Source: Rhizobiaceae bacterium (lineage in GTDB: Bacteria; Pseudomonadota; Alphaproteobacteria; Rhizobiales; Rhizobiaceae). Taken from it: a DNA stretch of 64,000 nt. Positions 33,788-43,359 of this stretch are shown here, piece after piece. The DNA lies in NCBI GenBank assembly GCA_017640615.1, contig JAEPQK010000004.1:310001-374000 (forward strand). Reading direction: 5' to 3'. The position numbers and the translations under genes were made by a program. Each line of letters opens with the position of its first letter. The first letter of the stretch is position 1. A model generated the notes under the pieces. The model did not search any database. It was not told where the DNA came from and saw nothing but the letters and a program-made list of their open reading frames with translations.

Positions 33788-36592
33788 ATGGCCAAAATTC
33801 CCCTCAAGCTTGAATTGATCGTTGACCGTGCTGCCCTGCGCGAAGGGCTGTCGGCAATTGCGCTGAAGCATGGCGGCGAGGGTGGCAGCACGGAAGCGCG
33901 CGGCGAGGTTGTTGAGCTGATCAAGGCCACCCTGGCCGAGGGCCGCGCAACCGCCGAACGCCTGCTCGGCGAGGATGGCGGAGGTACGGCCTGTGCGGCG
34001 CGGCTGTCGCATCTCATGGATGAGATCATCGCCGCGCTTTACGAATATGCGGGCGTACATGTTTACCGCTCGCGCAACCCGAGTTCGGCTGAGCGCATGG
34101 CGGTTGTCGCAGTCGGCGGCTATGGACGCGGCACGCTGGCGCCGGGGTCGGACATCGATCTGCTGTTCGTGCGGCCATACAAGCAGACGCCCTGGGGCGA
34201 GCAGGTCATCGAATATGTGCTCTATCTGCTCTGGGATCTCGGGCTGAAGGTTGGCCACGCCACGCGCAATGTCGAGGAATGCGTGCGGCTGTCGCGCACC
34301 GACATGACGATCCGCACGTCAATTCTCGAAGCCCGCTTCATCTGCGGCGACGAAGCGCTGAACGACGAGCTGCTGGAACGCTTCGACGACGAAGTGATGC
34401 GCGACACCGGGTCGGAGTTCGTTCAGGCCAAGCTGGCGGAGCGTGACGAGCGCCACGAGAAGGAAGGCGAAAGCCGTTATCTGGTCGAGCCCAACGTGAA
34501 GAACGGCAAGGGCGGGCTGCGCGATCTGCATACGCTTTTCTGGATCGGCAAATATTTCTACCGCGTGCCCTCGGCCGAGGAGCTGGTCGAAAAGGGCGTC
34601 TACACCCGCAAGGAATATCTGCTTTTCCGCAAATCCGAGGACTTCTTGTGGGCAGTGCGCTGCCACATGCACTTTCTCACCGGCCGCGCGGAAGAGCGCC
34701 TGCATTTCGATATCCAGCGCGAAATCGCGGAGCGGCTTGGCTATCACAGTCATCCGGGTCTGTCGGCGGTCGAGCGCTTCATGAAGCATTACTTCCTGAC
34801 CGCAAAATCGGTGGGCGACCTCACCCGCATCTTCTGCGCAGCGCTTGAGGAAGAGCAGGCCAAGCAAGTGCCGGGCTTCAGCCTGTTCTCGAGTTTTTCG
34901 CGCCGCCGCCGCAAGCTGGCGGGCACGACCGACTTTCTGGTCGACAATCACCGCATCACGATTTCCGACCCTGAGGTGTTCGAGCGCGACCCGGTCAATC
35001 TGCTCAGGCTGTTCTGGCTGGCCGACAAGCACGGGCTGGAGTACCACCCCGACGCGATGCAGCTTGTCACGCGGTCGCTGAAGCTGATCGACCGCAATCT
35101 GCGTCGCAACAAGGAGGCTAACCGGCTCTTCCTCGACGTGTTGGCATCCGGCCGCGACCCCGAGCTCAACATGCGCCGCATGAACGAGGCGGGCGTGCTG
35201 GGCAAGCTGATACCCGACTTCAACAAGATCGTCGCGATGATGCAGTTTTCCATGTACCACCACTACACGGTGGACGAGCATCTGCTGCGCTGCATCCGCG
35301 TCTTCTCCGAGATCGAGCGTGGCGAGGCGGCACAAAAGCACCCGCTTGCGCATTCGCTGATGCCGGACCTGACTGAGCGGCGCGAGCTGCTTTACGTTGC
35401 GCTGCTGTTCCACGACATCGCCAAGGGGCGGCCGGAAGACCACTCCATTGCCGGCGCGCGCATTGCCCGGCGGTTGTGCCCCCATATGGGCTTCAACAAG
35501 GAAGATACCGAGACGATCGCCTGGCTGATCGAACATCACTTGCTGATGTCGATGACGGCGCAGACGCGCGACCTGAACGACCGCAAGACGATCGAGGATT
35601 TCGCCAATGTGGTGCAGTCCGTCGAGCGGCTGAAGCTGCTTCTGGTGCTCACCGTGTGCGACATTCGCGGCGTCGGACCGGGCGTGTGGAACGGCTGGAA
35701 GGGTCAGCTGCTGCGCACGCTCTATTTCGAAACCGAACTTCTGCTGCGCGGCGGCTTTTCCGAAATGTCGCGCCGTGAGCGCACAGAGGGCGCCAGCCTT
35801 CGTCTGGCTGAAGCGCTCTCCGATTGGCCGGCGAACGAGCGCAAGCGCTACATCAAGCTGCTCTACGGCAACTATCTGCTCACCGTCGATCTGGAAGATC
35901 AGGTGCGCCATGCAAATTTCGTGCGCGAGGCCGACAAGGAAAAGCGCACTCTGGCAACGATGAGCCGGCCGCTGACCTTCGAGGCGGTGACGGAGATCAC
36001 CGTGCTCGCGCCCGACCATCCGCGCCTGTTGAGCGTGATCACAGGGGCCTGTTCGGCCGCCGGCGCAAACATTGTCGATGCGCAGGTTTTCACCACCGCC
36101 GACGGGCGAGCGCTCGATGTCATTCTTATCAATCGCGAATTCGACCTTGATGACGATGAACGCCGCCGGGCAGCCCGCGTCGGCAAGCTCATAGAGAGTG
36201 TGCTGTCGGGCAAACGCTATCTGCCTGAGGTGATCAAAGAACGCTCCCGGCCCAAAAAATCCACCAAGGCGTTTCGTGTCGAGCCGCGCGTCGATATCCG
36301 CAACACGCTGTCGAACCGCTTTTCGGTGATCGAGGTGACCTGTCTCGACCGGCCAGGTCTGCTTTCCGAAATCACCGGGCGCATTTCCGATCTTTCGCTC
36401 GACATCGCGTCGGCCCACATCACCACTTTTGGCGAGAAGGTGATCGACACCTTCTACGTAACCGACCTGACCGGCCAGAAAGTAGAGAGCGAGGCCCGTA
36501 TGGCGGCGATCAGGGAAGGCCTTCTGGAAACGCTTGAGGGTAAGTCGAGCCCCGGACCTGTGCGCACGCACCAACCCGAGGCCGCCGAGTGA
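33788..36592 (+). CDS. glnD: Bifunctional [protein-PII] uridylyltransferase / uridylyl-removing enzyme
   Basis: Nitrogen sensor that uridylylates PII proteins when glutamine is low and removes UMP when it is high. The 934-residue product has the nucleotidyltransferase motif [18 protein letters not shown] (about 110-127) and the GlnD nucleotidyltransferase partner region [18 protein letters not shown]. The HD domain [20 protein letters not shown] lies at about 539. Two C-terminal ACT domains (starting near [18 protein letters not shown] and [20 protein letters not shown]) bind glutamine. All catalytic motifs are intact. Its stop overlaps the GTG start of murJ (GTGA), the coupling usual in rhizobia. 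Confidence 0.97.
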   Translation: MAKIPLKLELIVDRAALREGLSAIALKHGGEGGSTEARGEVVELIKATLAEGRATAERLLGEDGGGTACAARLSHLMDEIIAALYEYAGVHVYRSRNPSSAERMAVVAVGGYGRGTLAPGSDIDLLFVRPYKQTPWGEQVIEYVLYLLWDLGLKVGHATRNVEECVRLSRTDMTIRTSILEARFICGDEALNDELLERFDDEVMRDTGSEFVQAKLAERDERHEKEGESRYLVEPNVKNGKGGLRDLHTLFWIGKYFYRVPSAEELVEKGVYTRKEYLLFRKSEDFLWAVRCHMHFLTGRAEERLHFDIQREIAERLGYHSHPGLSAVERFMKHYFLTAKSVGDLTRIFCAALEEEQAKQVPGFSLFSSFSRRRRKLAGTTDFLVDNHRITISDPEVFERDPVNLLRLFWLADKHGLEYHPDAMQLVTRSLKLIDRNLRRNKEANRLFLDVLASGRDPELNMRRMNEAGVLGKLIPDFNKIVAMMQFSMYHHYTVDEHLLRCIRVFSEIERGEAAQKHPLAHSLMPDLTERRELLYVALLFHDIAKGRPEDHSIAGARIARRLCPHMGFNKEDTETIAWLIEHHLLMSMTAQTRDLNDRKTIEDFANVVQSVERLKLLLVLTVCDIRGVGPGVWNGWKGQLLRTLYFETELLLRGGFSEMSRRERTEGASLRLAEALSDWPANERKRYIKLLYGNYLLTVDLEDQVRHANFVREADKEKRTLATMSRPLTFEAVTEITVLAPDHPRLLSVITGACSAAGANIVDAQVFTTADGRALDVILINREFDLDDDERRRAARVGKLIESVLSGKRYLPEVIKERSRPKKSTKAFRVEPRVDIRNTLSNRFSVIEVTCLDRPGLLSEITGRISDLSLDIASAHITTFGEKVIDTFYVTDLTGQKVESEARMAAIREGLLETLEGKSSPGPVRTHQPEAAE

Positions 36593-38157
36593 GCCTGATC
36601 GCGAAATTCGCCAGCGTCGGCAGCGCCACGATGGCGAGCCGCGTGCTGGGCTTCGTGCGCGAGGCGCTTGTTGCAGCGGCCCTTGGCGCCGGCCCCGTGA
36701 CCGACGCCTTCTACGCCGCGTTCCGCTTTCCCAATCTCTTTCGCCGACTTTTCGCCGAAGGTGCGTTCAATTCCGCCTTCATTCCGCTTTTTGCCAAGGA
36801 ACTTGAAGGGGGCGGGAGCGAGGCCGCCCGCCGCTTCGGCGAGGACATATTGGCGGTTCTGCTGACCGTCCTGATCGCGCTATCGGCGCTGGCGATGCTC
36901 TTCATGCCCTATCTGGTTGCGACGATCATCGCGCCGGGATTTGCCGACACGCCCGACAAGTTCGATCTGACCGTGCTGCTTACGCGGATCATGTTTCCTT
37001 ATCTGCTGTGCATGTCATTGGTGGCGATGCTGTCGGGCATCCTCAACTCCATGCGCCGCTATTTTCTGGCAGCGTTGTTGCCGGTGCTGCTCAACGTCAT
37101 TCTGGTCGGCGTTCTGCTGGCAGCGATCTACGGCGATTTCGATGCCTATGCGACCGGCATCTGGCTTGCCTGGGGCGTGATGGCATCGGGAGTGGCGCAG
37201 CTCGGCCTGTTGATCTGGGCGGTCGCGCGCACCGGCTTTCATATGCGGCTGCGCCTGCCGAAGATGACGCCGGCCGTGCGCAGGCTTCTGGTGCTGATGG
37301 CGCCGGCGCTGATCACAGGCGGCGTCACGCAGATCAATCTGCTCGTCGGCCAGATCATTGCGTCGGCGCAGGACAAAGCGATTTCGCTGCTCAATTTCGC
37401 CGACCGCATCAACCAGCTGCCGCTGGGCGTGATCGGCATAGCGGTTGGCGTGGTGCTGCTGCCCGAGCTTTCGCGGGCGCTGAAGGCCGGAGATGACGCC
37501 GAGGCCGCGCATCTGCAAAACCGCTCACTGGAATTCGCGCTGGCGCTGACCCTGCCGGCCGCCGTTGGCTTCATGGTTATGCCGGGGCCGATCGTGAACG
37601 TGCTTTATGAGCGCGGCGCGTTCACCGCTGAAACCACGGCGCTGACGGCAGCAGCACTTGCCGCATTCGCCGCCGGGCTGCCGGCCTATGTGCTGATCAA
37701 AGTGTTCCAGCCGGCCTATTTCGCGCGCCTCGACATGCGTACGCCGATGTGGTTTTCGGCAATTTCGGTGGCGGTGAATATCGCCGCCAGCCTGGCGCTG
37801 TTCCCGCTCTACGGTCACGTGGCTATTGCAGCCGCGACTTCGATCTCGGCCTGGGTCAACACCGCGCTGCTGGCCGGCACCTTGTGGTGGCGTGGCGATT
37901 TCAAACCATCCGCCGTCACAATGCGGCGCGTGGCGCTGCTTCTGGTCGCGAATGCCGCGATGGGCGCTGTGATCTGGGGGCTTCTGCAGCTCGCCGCGCC
38001 CTGGGTTGGCAATGCGCTGATCGCCGTGCGGGTACTCGCGGTGATGGGCGTCATTTCGGTGGCGGCAATCGTCTATTTCGCCATCGCCATCGCCATCGGC
38101 GCGATCGACAGACGCGACATCACCGGCATCATGAGGCGCAGACGACGCGCCACTTGA
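36589..38157 (+). CDS. murJ: Lipid II flippase MurJ
   Basis: Integral membrane flippase of the MOP superfamily that moves lipid II across the inner membrane for peptidoglycan synthesis. The 522-residue protein has about 14 membrane helices. The N-terminal MurJ signature is [20 protein letters not shown], then [20 protein letters not shown] and [11 protein letters not shown]. The later [20 protein letters not shown] and [16 protein letters not shown] are also family text. It starts at a GTG overlapping the glnD stop. trpS follows after 84 bases on the same strand. Confidence 0.96.
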   Translation: MSLIAKFASVGSATMASRVLGFVREALVAAALGAGPVTDAFYAAFRFPNLFRRLFAEGAFNSAFIPLFAKELEGGGSEAARRFGEDILAVLLTVLIALSALAMLFMPYLVATIIAPGFADTPDKFDLTVLLTRIMFPYLLCMSLVAMLSGILNSMRRYFLAALLPVLLNVILVGVLLAAIYGDFDAYATGIWLAWGVMASGVAQLGLLIWAVARTGFHMRLRLPKMTPAVRRLLVLMAPALITGGVTQINLLVGQIIASAQDKAISLLNFADRINQLPLGVIGIAVGVVLLPELSRALKAGDDAEAAHLQNRSLEFALALTLPAAVGFMVMPGPIVNVLYERGAFTAETTALTAAALAAFAAGLPAYVLIKVFQPAYFARLDMRTPMWFSAISVAVNIAASLALFPLYGHVAIAAATSISAWVNTALLAGTLWWRGDFKPSAVTMRRVALLLVANAAMGAVIWGLLQLAAPWVGNALIAVRVLAVMGVISVAAIVYFAIAIAIGAIDRRDITGIMRRRRRAT

Positions 38158-38241
38158 TTAGTGCCGGGTGCTCGTCCATAAGCCGCGCACCGATTTTCGC
38201 CGCGCGCGAAACGGCCCTCCACAAGCCACGGGACTAAATCC

Positions 38242-39309
38242 ATGAACAGCTTCAGAGAACGTGTGTTTTCCGGCGTTCAGCCGACCGGAAACCTTCATCT
38301 CGGCAACTATCTGGGCGCCATCAAGCGCTTCGTCGCCCTGCAGGACCAGCATGACTGCATCTATTGCGTCGTCGACCTGCACGCCATCACCCTTTGGCAG
38401 GAACCGGCCGAGTTGGAGCAGGCGACGCGCGAAGTGACCGCCGCATTCCTGGCAGCCGGCATCGACGCCGAAAAGAACATCGTTTTCAACCAGAGCCGCG
38501 TGCCGCAGCACGCCGAGCTGGCATGGATATTCAACTGCATCGCCCGCATGGGCTGGTTGAACCGCATGACGCAGTTCAAGGAAAAGGCCGGCAAGGACCG
38601 CGAGAACGCTTCAGTGGGCCTGTTTGCCTATCCGACGCTGATGGCGGCCGACATTCTGGCCTACCGCGCTACGCATGTGCCCGTGGGCGACGACCAGAAG
38701 CAGCATCTGGAACTCACCCGCGACATTGCGCAGAAGTTCAACAACGACTTCTCCGAGCGTATCGCCGCGCTAGGAGTAGGCGTTGAGATGATGGTGGGCG
38801 ATGAGAAGGTGAACGGCTTTTTCCCGCTCACCGAACCGCTGATCGAAGGGCCGGCGCCGCGCGTGATGAGCCTGCGTGACGGCACCAAGAAGATGTCGAA
38901 ATCCGACCCGTCGGACCTGTCGCGCATCAATCTGACCGACGATGCGGACACCATCGCCAAGAAAGTGCGCAAGGCGAAAACCGACCCCGAAGCTCTGCCA
39001 TCCGAGCTGGACGGGCTGGAAGGCCGGGCGGAGGCGGAAAATCTCGTCACGATTTTCGCTGCCCTCAGCGAAACGTCGCGCGAGGCGGTGATCTCGGATT
39101 TTGGCGGCCGTCAGTTTTCCGAATTCAAGCCGGCGCTGGCCGAGCTCGCGGTCGAAAAGCTGGCGCCGATCGCCGCGGAGATGCGTCGCATTTCGGCCGA
39201 CCGCGCTTATGTCGACGGCGTTCTGAAGGCCGGTGGCGAGCGCGCGCAGGCGGAAGCGGAAGAGACGCTGAAGGCCGCGCGGCAGATCATCGGCCTGTTG
39301 CAAAACTAA
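38242..39309 (+). CDS. trpS: Tryptophan-tRNA ligase
   Basis: Class I aminoacyl-tRNA synthetase. The 355-residue product has the HIGH-type motif in [20 protein letters not shown] (as GNLHLGN), the tryptophan pocket region [12 protein letters not shown] and [20 protein letters not shown], then the KMSKS loop ([17 protein letters not shown]) at about 215-219. Length and order match bacterial TrpRS. The ATG at 38242 gives the normal start [11 protein letters not shown]. No trp leader or attenuator is seen. Confidence 0.97.
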   Translation: MNSFRERVFSGVQPTGNLHLGNYLGAIKRFVALQDQHDCIYCVVDLHAITLWQEPAELEQATREVTAAFLAAGIDAEKNIVFNQSRVPQHAELAWIFNCIARMGWLNRMTQFKEKAGKDRENASVGLFAYPTLMAADILAYRATHVPVGDDQKQHLELTRDIAQKFNNDFSERIAALGVGVEMMVGDEKVNGFFPLTEPLIEGPAPRVMSLRDGTKKMSKSDPSDLSRINLTDDADTIAKKVRKAKTDPEALPSELDGLEGRAEAENLVTIFAALSETSREAVISDFGGRQFSEFKPALAELAVEKLAPIAAEMRRISADRAYVDGVLKAGGERAQAEAEETLKAARQIIGLLQN

Positions 39310-39427
39310 GCCTCGACGCCAGCCGCGGCAACGCAAGCATCATCACACAACAAGCCATCGGGCCAGCTTGCCGCCGGCAGGGTCCGATGGCAGATTGGCT
39401 CGCATTCAGAGCCGGGAGAGGCGCCAG

Positions 39428-39919
39428 ATGGTATCAAAACGCCTGAGCAGGGAAGCCGGCCACCGGCGCAAATTCCTCGTCGTGATCGACGAAACCGAGG
39501 AATGCGAGCGCGCGGTGGCATATGCCTCGCGGCGCGCCGAATCGACGGGCGGCGTGTTGGTGCTTCTGTTTGTGATCAGCACCGCCGACTTCCAGCAGTT
39601 TCTGGGCGTGGAGCAGGTGATGCGCGAGGAAGCGCAAACTGCCGCCTCCACCGCGCTGGAGCAGCACGCGGCCAAGGTGCGTGAGCGCGTGGGCATCGAG
39701 CCCGAGCTGGAAATCCGCGAGGGCTCGCGGGTTGAGGAAATTCACCGCCTGATCGAGGAAGACCAGGATATTGCGATACTGGTGCTGGCCTCGGGCGGCG
39801 CGAAGGAAGGGCCGGGACCGCTGGTGTCGTCAATCGCCGGCAAGGGCGCGGCCTTCCCCATTCCGGTCACGGTTGTGCCCCAAAACCTCACCGACGAGGA
39901 CATCGACAGCCTCGCGTGA
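39428..39919 (+). CDS. Universal stress protein (UspA family)
   Basis: A 163-residue single-domain Usp-fold protein. The N-terminal strand and acidic residue (KFLVVIDETEECERAVAYAS) are family-like, as is VLVLLFVISTADFQQFLGVE. The ATP-binding type motif G-2X-G-9X-G(S/T) is not clearly formed (LASGGAKEGPGPLVSSIAG), so nucleotide binding is uncertain. It begins at 39428 behind GGGAGAGGCGCCAG. It lies 119 bases after trpS and before nfuA. Members help survival under oxidative or starvation stress; a specific role cannot be deduced. Confidence 0.85.
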   Translation: MVSKRLSREAGHRRKFLVVIDETEECERAVAYASRRAESTGGVLVLLFVISTADFQQFLGVEQVMREEAQTAASTALEQHAAKVRERVGIEPELEIREGSRVEEIHRLIEEDQDIAILVLASGGAKEGPGPLVSSIAGKGAAFPIPVTVVPQNLTDEDIDSLA

Positions 39920-39970
39920 CAGCTTTGCTGTTTGAGCGATGCGGCTTGAATTACGGCGCGCTTAAGCCTA

Positions 39971-39987
39971 TTTAGAATTATTCAAAA
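39971..39987. promoter_or_regulatory. Irr-type ICE box before nfuA
   Basis: TTTAGAA, TTA, TTCAAAA matches the iron-control element TTTAGAA-N3-TTCTAAA of rhizobia with one mismatch. It ends 24 bases before the nfuA ATG, over the likely transcription start. In rhizobia Irr binds such sites under iron limitation, repressing or activating iron and Fe-S genes. Control by Irr is inferred from the motif. Confidence 0.6.
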
Positions 39988-40010
39988 GAACCTGGAGGCG
40001 AAGGGCAGCC

Positions 40011-40586
40011 ATGTTTATCCAGACCGAGGCAACCCCAAATCCCGCGACGTTGAAATTTCTTCCCGGCAAGGAAGTCATGCAGTCGGGTACGGCGGATTTC
40101 CGCGATGCCGACGCTGCGCGCGAAACCTCACCGCTTGCGGGACGCCTGTTTGACGTGCCGGGCGTGACCGGTGTCTTCCTGGGCTATGACTTTGTCACCG
40201 TGACCAAGGAAGAAGAGCCTGACTGGCAGCACCTGAAGCCAGCGGTTCTGGGCGCCATCATGGAGCATTTCATGTCCGGCCAGCCGGTCATGGCCGATGG
40301 CATCGCCAACGATACGGCTGCCGATGAGGGCTCAGAATTCTTCGAGGACGAGGACAAGGAAATCGTGCTCACCATCAAGGAGTTGCTGGATACGCGCGTG
40401 CGTCCGGCAGTTGCACAGGATGGCGGCGACATCACCTTCCGCGGCTATCGCGACGGCACGGTGTTTCTCAACATGAAGGGGGCCTGCGCGGGCTGTCCGT
40501 CTTCCACCGCGACGCTGAAGCACGGCATTCAGAACCTGCTTCGCCACTTCGTGCCAGAGGTGCAGCAGGTCGAGCAGATCGTCTGA
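40011..40586 (+). CDS. nfuA: NfuA/NifU-type iron-sulfur cluster carrier
   Basis: Carries and delivers [4Fe-4S] clusters to apoproteins. The 191-residue protein has an N-terminal Nfu_N domain (MFIQTEATPNPATLKFLPGK, GVTGVFLGYDFVTVTK) and a C-terminal NifU-like domain. That domain contains RPAVAQDGGDITFRGYRDGT and the cluster-binding Cys-x-x-Cys in MKGACAGCPSSTATLKHG. Both cysteines are present. GGAGGCGAAGGG precedes the ATG, and an ICE-type operator lies immediately upstream (39971), so expression probably responds to iron. A strong terminator follows at 40628. Confidence 0.95.
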   Translation: MFIQTEATPNPATLKFLPGKEVMQSGTADFRDADAARETSPLAGRLFDVPGVTGVFLGYDFVTVTKEEEPDWQHLKPAVLGAIMEHFMSGQPVMADGIANDTAADEGSEFFEDEDKEIVLTIKELLDTRVRPAVAQDGGDITFRGYRDGTVFLNMKGACAGCPSSTATLKHGIQNLLRHFVPEVQQVEQIV

Positions 40587-40627
40587 GAAACTCCCGACCG
40601 GCGGTCTTTTCACTCAACATAATCGCA

Positions 40628-40658
40628 CAAAAAAACCGGGCTCAAGGCCCGGTTTTTT
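40628..40658. terminator. Bidirectional rho-independent terminator
   Basis: Stem AACCGGGC (40634-40641) and GCCCGGTT (40647-40654) around the loop TCAAG, flanked by an A-run on the left and a T-run on the right (40653-40658). It sits between the convergent nfuA and L,D-transpeptidase genes and can end both transcripts. Confidence 0.92.
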
Positions 40659-40678
40659 CTTTGCAGCAGGTCCGCCGC

Positions 40679-41284
40679 CTAGCGTTTGACGATGACCTTG
40701 GCGCCGACCTCGGCACGATTGTAAAGGTCGATAATATCCTGATTGATCAACCGGATGCAGCCAGACGACACGTTGCGTCCGATCGAGTTCCATTCCGGCG
40801 AGCCGTGAATGCGGTAGATCGTTGAGCCGATATAGAGTGCGCGTGCGCCCAGCGGGTTCTGCAGACCGCCTGGCATATACGCTGGCAGGATCTTGCCCTT
40901 CGCACGTTCACGCGCACGCATGACCGCCGGCGGCGTCCAGCCCGGCCACTCCGCCTTGCGGGTGATGCGGTGCGTGCCCGACCAGGTGAAGCCGTCGCGG
41001 CCCACGCCGATGCCGTAGCGCATCGCCTTGCCTTCTGGCATCACGAAGTAGAGGAACTTCTCGCTGGTATCGACGATGATGGTGCCGGGCTTCTGCTTGG
41101 TCTCGTAGGCGACCACCTGCCGGTGATATTTGCGGTCGAGCCGGCTGACCGGAACCGAAGGAATTTGATAGCCCGCATCTCGCACGGTGCGATAGCTGGA
41201 CGTGAAAACCTGTCCGCTTGTGCAGCCTGCCAGTGCGGTTGCGAACCCCACAACGGCAACCGCCAGAATCGTTTTGATCTTCAT
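40679..41284 (-). CDS. L,D-transpeptidase (YkuD/ErfK family) lipoprotein
   Basis: Forms 3-3 peptidoglycan cross-links or attaches proteins to the wall, in the periplasm. The 201-residue precursor begins MKIKTILAVAVVGFATALAG with a lipobox (ALAGC, Cys21), so it is probably a lipoprotein. The YkuD domain has the catalytic His160 and Cys176 in YRIHGSPEWNSIGRN and VSSGCIRLIN. The start ATG at 41284 has a GGGGGA ribosome site; in-frame upstream codons to 41440 are rejected because the signal peptide must be N-terminal. In rhizobia such enzymes are numerous. Confidence 0.92.
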   Translation of the reverse strand: MKIKTILAVAVVGFATALAGCTSGQVFTSSYRTVRDAGYQIPSVPVSRLDRKYHRQVVAYETKQKPGTIIVDTSEKFLYFVMPEGKAMRYGIGVGRDGFTWSGTHRITRKAEWPGWTPPAVMRARERAKGKILPAYMPGGLQNPLGARALYIGSTIYRIHGSPEWNSIGRNVSSGCIRLINQDIIDLYNRAEVGAKVIVKR

Positions 41285-41553
41285 GTTAGAACCTGTTCCC
41301 CCGGGCTGAATCGACCACGGCTCGAATCGAGCCTCATTTTCGTCATTATTGTTAATGCGCGGCTGTGGCCCGACCAAGCAAATAATGGCGCGGGTGCTGA
41401 CGCCGGGGAATGTTGCAGCCCTGATATTGCAAATTGGCAACAGCTCACGGAAATGTGAGCCTCCACCCGCCTGTTTCCTCGCATTTCAGCGACGCATCGC
41501 CACGTCAGGCGGCTGAAGCGCGAGCAGCGTTTGCACCTCAAGAGGAGTGGTCA

Positions 41554-41952
41554 ATGACCGAAATCGTGAACACGGCCCCTAAATTCGTGCGGGTACTGAG
41601 CGGCGAGGCCCGCCCGGACAACAAATCGGTTGCGCTGCTGCTTGGAACCGAGGCGATGGAGAAGTTCGGGCTGGAGTTCGATGTCGGCGTGGCGCCGGCG
41701 GTCATTGCGGCACTCGCAAGCCTTGTCGGCAAGGCGACGGAGGACATGCCGCGCGAGGAACGCCCGACCACGCAGGCGCTGCAGACGACCGGCATGGCCT
41801 TCGGCCTCAACGATCATGGCCAGCCCGGCATCATCCTTTCGCTGGAAGGCGGCGGCGAAATCGCACTCGCGCTCACCCTGTCCGATCTGCCAACACTGCG
41901 CGAGATGATCGACAACACACTGGAAGCGGAGGAACTGGCGCGTAAGCATTAA
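41554..41952 (+). CDS. Conserved hypothetical protein (small, acidic)
   Basis: A 132-residue soluble protein, MTEIVNTAPKFVRVLSGEAR to the end EAEELARKH. It has no signal peptide or membrane helix; the middle is amphipathic alpha-beta (EKFGLEFDVGVAPAVIAAL, GIILSLEGGGEIALALTLSD). I do not recognise a named domain. AGAGGAG lies seven bases before the ATG at 41554, and composition is that of a real gene. It stands alone between the L,D-transpeptidase and the NYN gene, with the 269-base gap 41285-41553 before it holding nothing I can assign. Confidence 0.75.
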   Translation: MTEIVNTAPKFVRVLSGEARPDNKSVALLLGTEAMEKFGLEFDVGVAPAVIAALASLVGKATEDMPREERPTTQALQTTGMAFGLNDHGQPGIILSLEGGGEIALALTLSDLPTLREMIDNTLEAEELARKH

Positions 41953-41967
41953 GGGGCCAGCTGTAGC

Positions 41968-42603
41968 TCAGACCCAGGTATCCGGCCGTTCGATGATTTT
42001 GCCGTTGCGCGCCATCACGCGCTCGGGGAACTGTGCGGCTTTCAGCCTCTGATAGGTTACTTGTCTGACGAAGGACGAGGCTTTGACCATCCTTTGTCCA
42101 GGGCGCTGGCCGTCCAGCCATGCCACGCCGACGGGCTTACCCATTTCCTTAACCATCCGGATAGGCTCACAGAGGTCGGTATCTTGTGAAACGACAAAGG
42201 CCGTATCAAAGCGATCGTGATGAGCATCGTTGAGGAGATGCGACGCTAAGTTGACGTCGGAGCCTTTCTCTTCCGTGTCATGTACCTCCACCTTTACCGG
42301 TGGCTGCCACGCCGGATGAACAACTGGTCGCCACTTCTGTTTTGGCAGGAAGCGGCCATAATGAAAATGCAAGCCAGAAACTGTTGCCAGTGCGCTGAAC
42401 AATATTTGCTGCCTGCGTGGAGCATCGGGATCACCCGCCCTTGGACTTACGCGCGCAGTAAAATAGCGAATGGTTTCTACGGTATCTTCTTCTGATAGCA
42501 GCGACTCAACAAGTGTCCGAATGTTCAGCCACTTCACATCCGGTCGGTGACGAAGAGCTCGATAGTATAGGTTAAAGCCGTCAACATACACGTAGACGCG
42601 CAT
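41968..42603 (-). CDS. NYN (PIN-like) domain ribonuclease protein
   Basis: A 211-residue protein of the NYN/LabA-like family, related to PIN nucleases. The N-terminal VYVYVDGFNLYYRALRH and the central EKGSDVNLASHLLNDAHH plus DTAFVVSQDTDLCEPIRMVK supply the acidic residues of a metal-dependent RNase site. The substrate and any partner are unknown; it could act as a toxin-like or RNA-processing nuclease. Its base composition and codon use are visibly more AT-rich than its neighbours, suggesting transfer. Two hairpins lie just upstream of its start (42621-42676), in its 5' leader if transcribed from there. The gene ends 15 bases from the preceding convergent one. Confidence 0.85.
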   Translation of the reverse strand: MRVYVYVDGFNLYYRALRHRPDVKWLNIRTLVESLLSEEDTVETIRYFTARVSPRAGDPDAPRRQQILFSALATVSGLHFHYGRFLPKQKWRPVVHPAWQPPVKVEVHDTEEKGSDVNLASHLLNDAHHDRFDTAFVVSQDTDLCEPIRMVKEMGKPVGVAWLDGQRPGQRMVKASSFVRQVTYQRLKAAQFPERVMARNGKIIERPDTWV

Positions 42604-42620
42604 CGATCCCCCGAAACAGC

Positions 42621-42654
42621 AAAGGCCACCTTGGCTTCCGCCTTGGTGACCTTT
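42621..42654. other. Hairpin 1 upstream of the NYN gene
   Basis: AAAGGCCACCTTGGC (42621-42635) pairs with GCCTTGGTGACCTTT (42640-42654) at 12 of 15 positions around a four-base loop. It lies 17 bases before the NYN start on the coding (minus) strand, so it would fold in the mRNA leader next to the ribosome site. Confidence 0.5.
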
Positions 42655-42656
42655 GA

Positions 42657-42676
42657 GCCAACGGCACGCCGTTGGC
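42657..42676. other. Hairpin 2 upstream of the NYN gene
   Basis: GCCAACGG (42657-42664) pairs perfectly with CCGTTGGC (42669-42676) around the tetraloop CACG. It directly follows hairpin 1. Together they form a compact two-stem structure in the 207-base gap between the divergent NYN and mmcB genes. It lacks a T-run, so it is not a typical terminator. Confidence 0.55.
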
Positions 42677-42810
42677 GAGTCGAATCATACATAGGTTAGG
42701 CAACACTAAGGGTCAATTAATACGAGGCTATGTTTCAAACGGAGAGAGGCGATTACCCATTTGGCAAAGAGCGGGTTCAAAACGAGAACATTTCATGGCA
42801 TGGTCGCGTG

Positions 42811-43311
42811 ATGCCGATTGTCTCGCCCTTCGCCACCAACCCGCTTGCCGATGGCCGCCAGTCCGACCGCGCGTTGCTCGTGCGGCGCGGCGTGCAGCGG
42901 CTCCTGGCTGAGACGGGGGCGGTCACGCTGCCAGAATTGTCGCTGAAGACCGGCCGGCGCGCCGACCTGGTGGCGCTCAGCCGGCTGGGCGAAATCTGGA
43001 TCATCGAAATCAAATCCTCGATCGAGGATTTTCGGGTCGATCGCAAATGGCCGGAATATCGCGATTTCTGCGACCGCTTTTTCTTCGCTACGCATCCCGG
43101 CGTCCCGGCGGAGATATTTCCCGACGATTGCGGTTTCATTCTTTCCGACGGCTATGGCGCGGAGATTTTGCGCGACGCGCCCGAACACCGGCTCGCTGCC
43201 CCCACCCGTAAGGCGCTGACCTTGCGCTTCGCGCGCGCAAGTGCGGCCCGCATCACGGCAGCGGAAATGGCCGGCGTGCCGGTGGCGGCGTTGGAGAATG
43301 AAGGGGATTAG
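42811..43311 (+). CDS. mmcB: MmcB family DNA repair protein
   Basis: A 166-residue putative nuclease of the MmcB family (PD-(D/E)XK-like). In Caulobacter it is SOS-induced and linked to survival of mitomycin C damage. Family text is LADGRQSDRALLVRRGVQRL, KTGRRADLVALSRLGEIWII, then EIKSSIEDFRVDRKWPEYRD with the acidic and Lys catalytic residues, and FFFATHPGVPAEIFPDDCGF. The start is uncertain. I prefer ATG 42811 (MPIVSPFATNPL), which matches the family; the frame also offers ATG 42730, which would add 27 residues with a poor ribosome site. Confidence 0.88.
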   Translation: MPIVSPFATNPLADGRQSDRALLVRRGVQRLLAETGAVTLPELSLKTGRRADLVALSRLGEIWIIEIKSSIEDFRVDRKWPEYRDFCDRFFFATHPGVPAEIFPDDCGFILSDGYGAEILRDAPEHRLAAPTRKALTLRFARASAARITAAEMAGVPVAALENEGD

Positions 43312-43359
43312 GCACGGCGGTTAGAGTGGAAAAACCACGATTGCCGACTGCCGAAAACC

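Noticed and set aside
34319..36574. A 751-codon open frame on the minus strand opposite glnD
   Set aside because: It mirrors the third-position GC bias of glnD; no motifs, no ribosome site and an unlikely residue mix (rich in H, Q, R). Treated as a shadow.
42730..42810. Longer start for mmcB at 42730
   Set aside because: It adds 27 residues of non-family text from an AT-rich intergenic region; kept only as an alternative.
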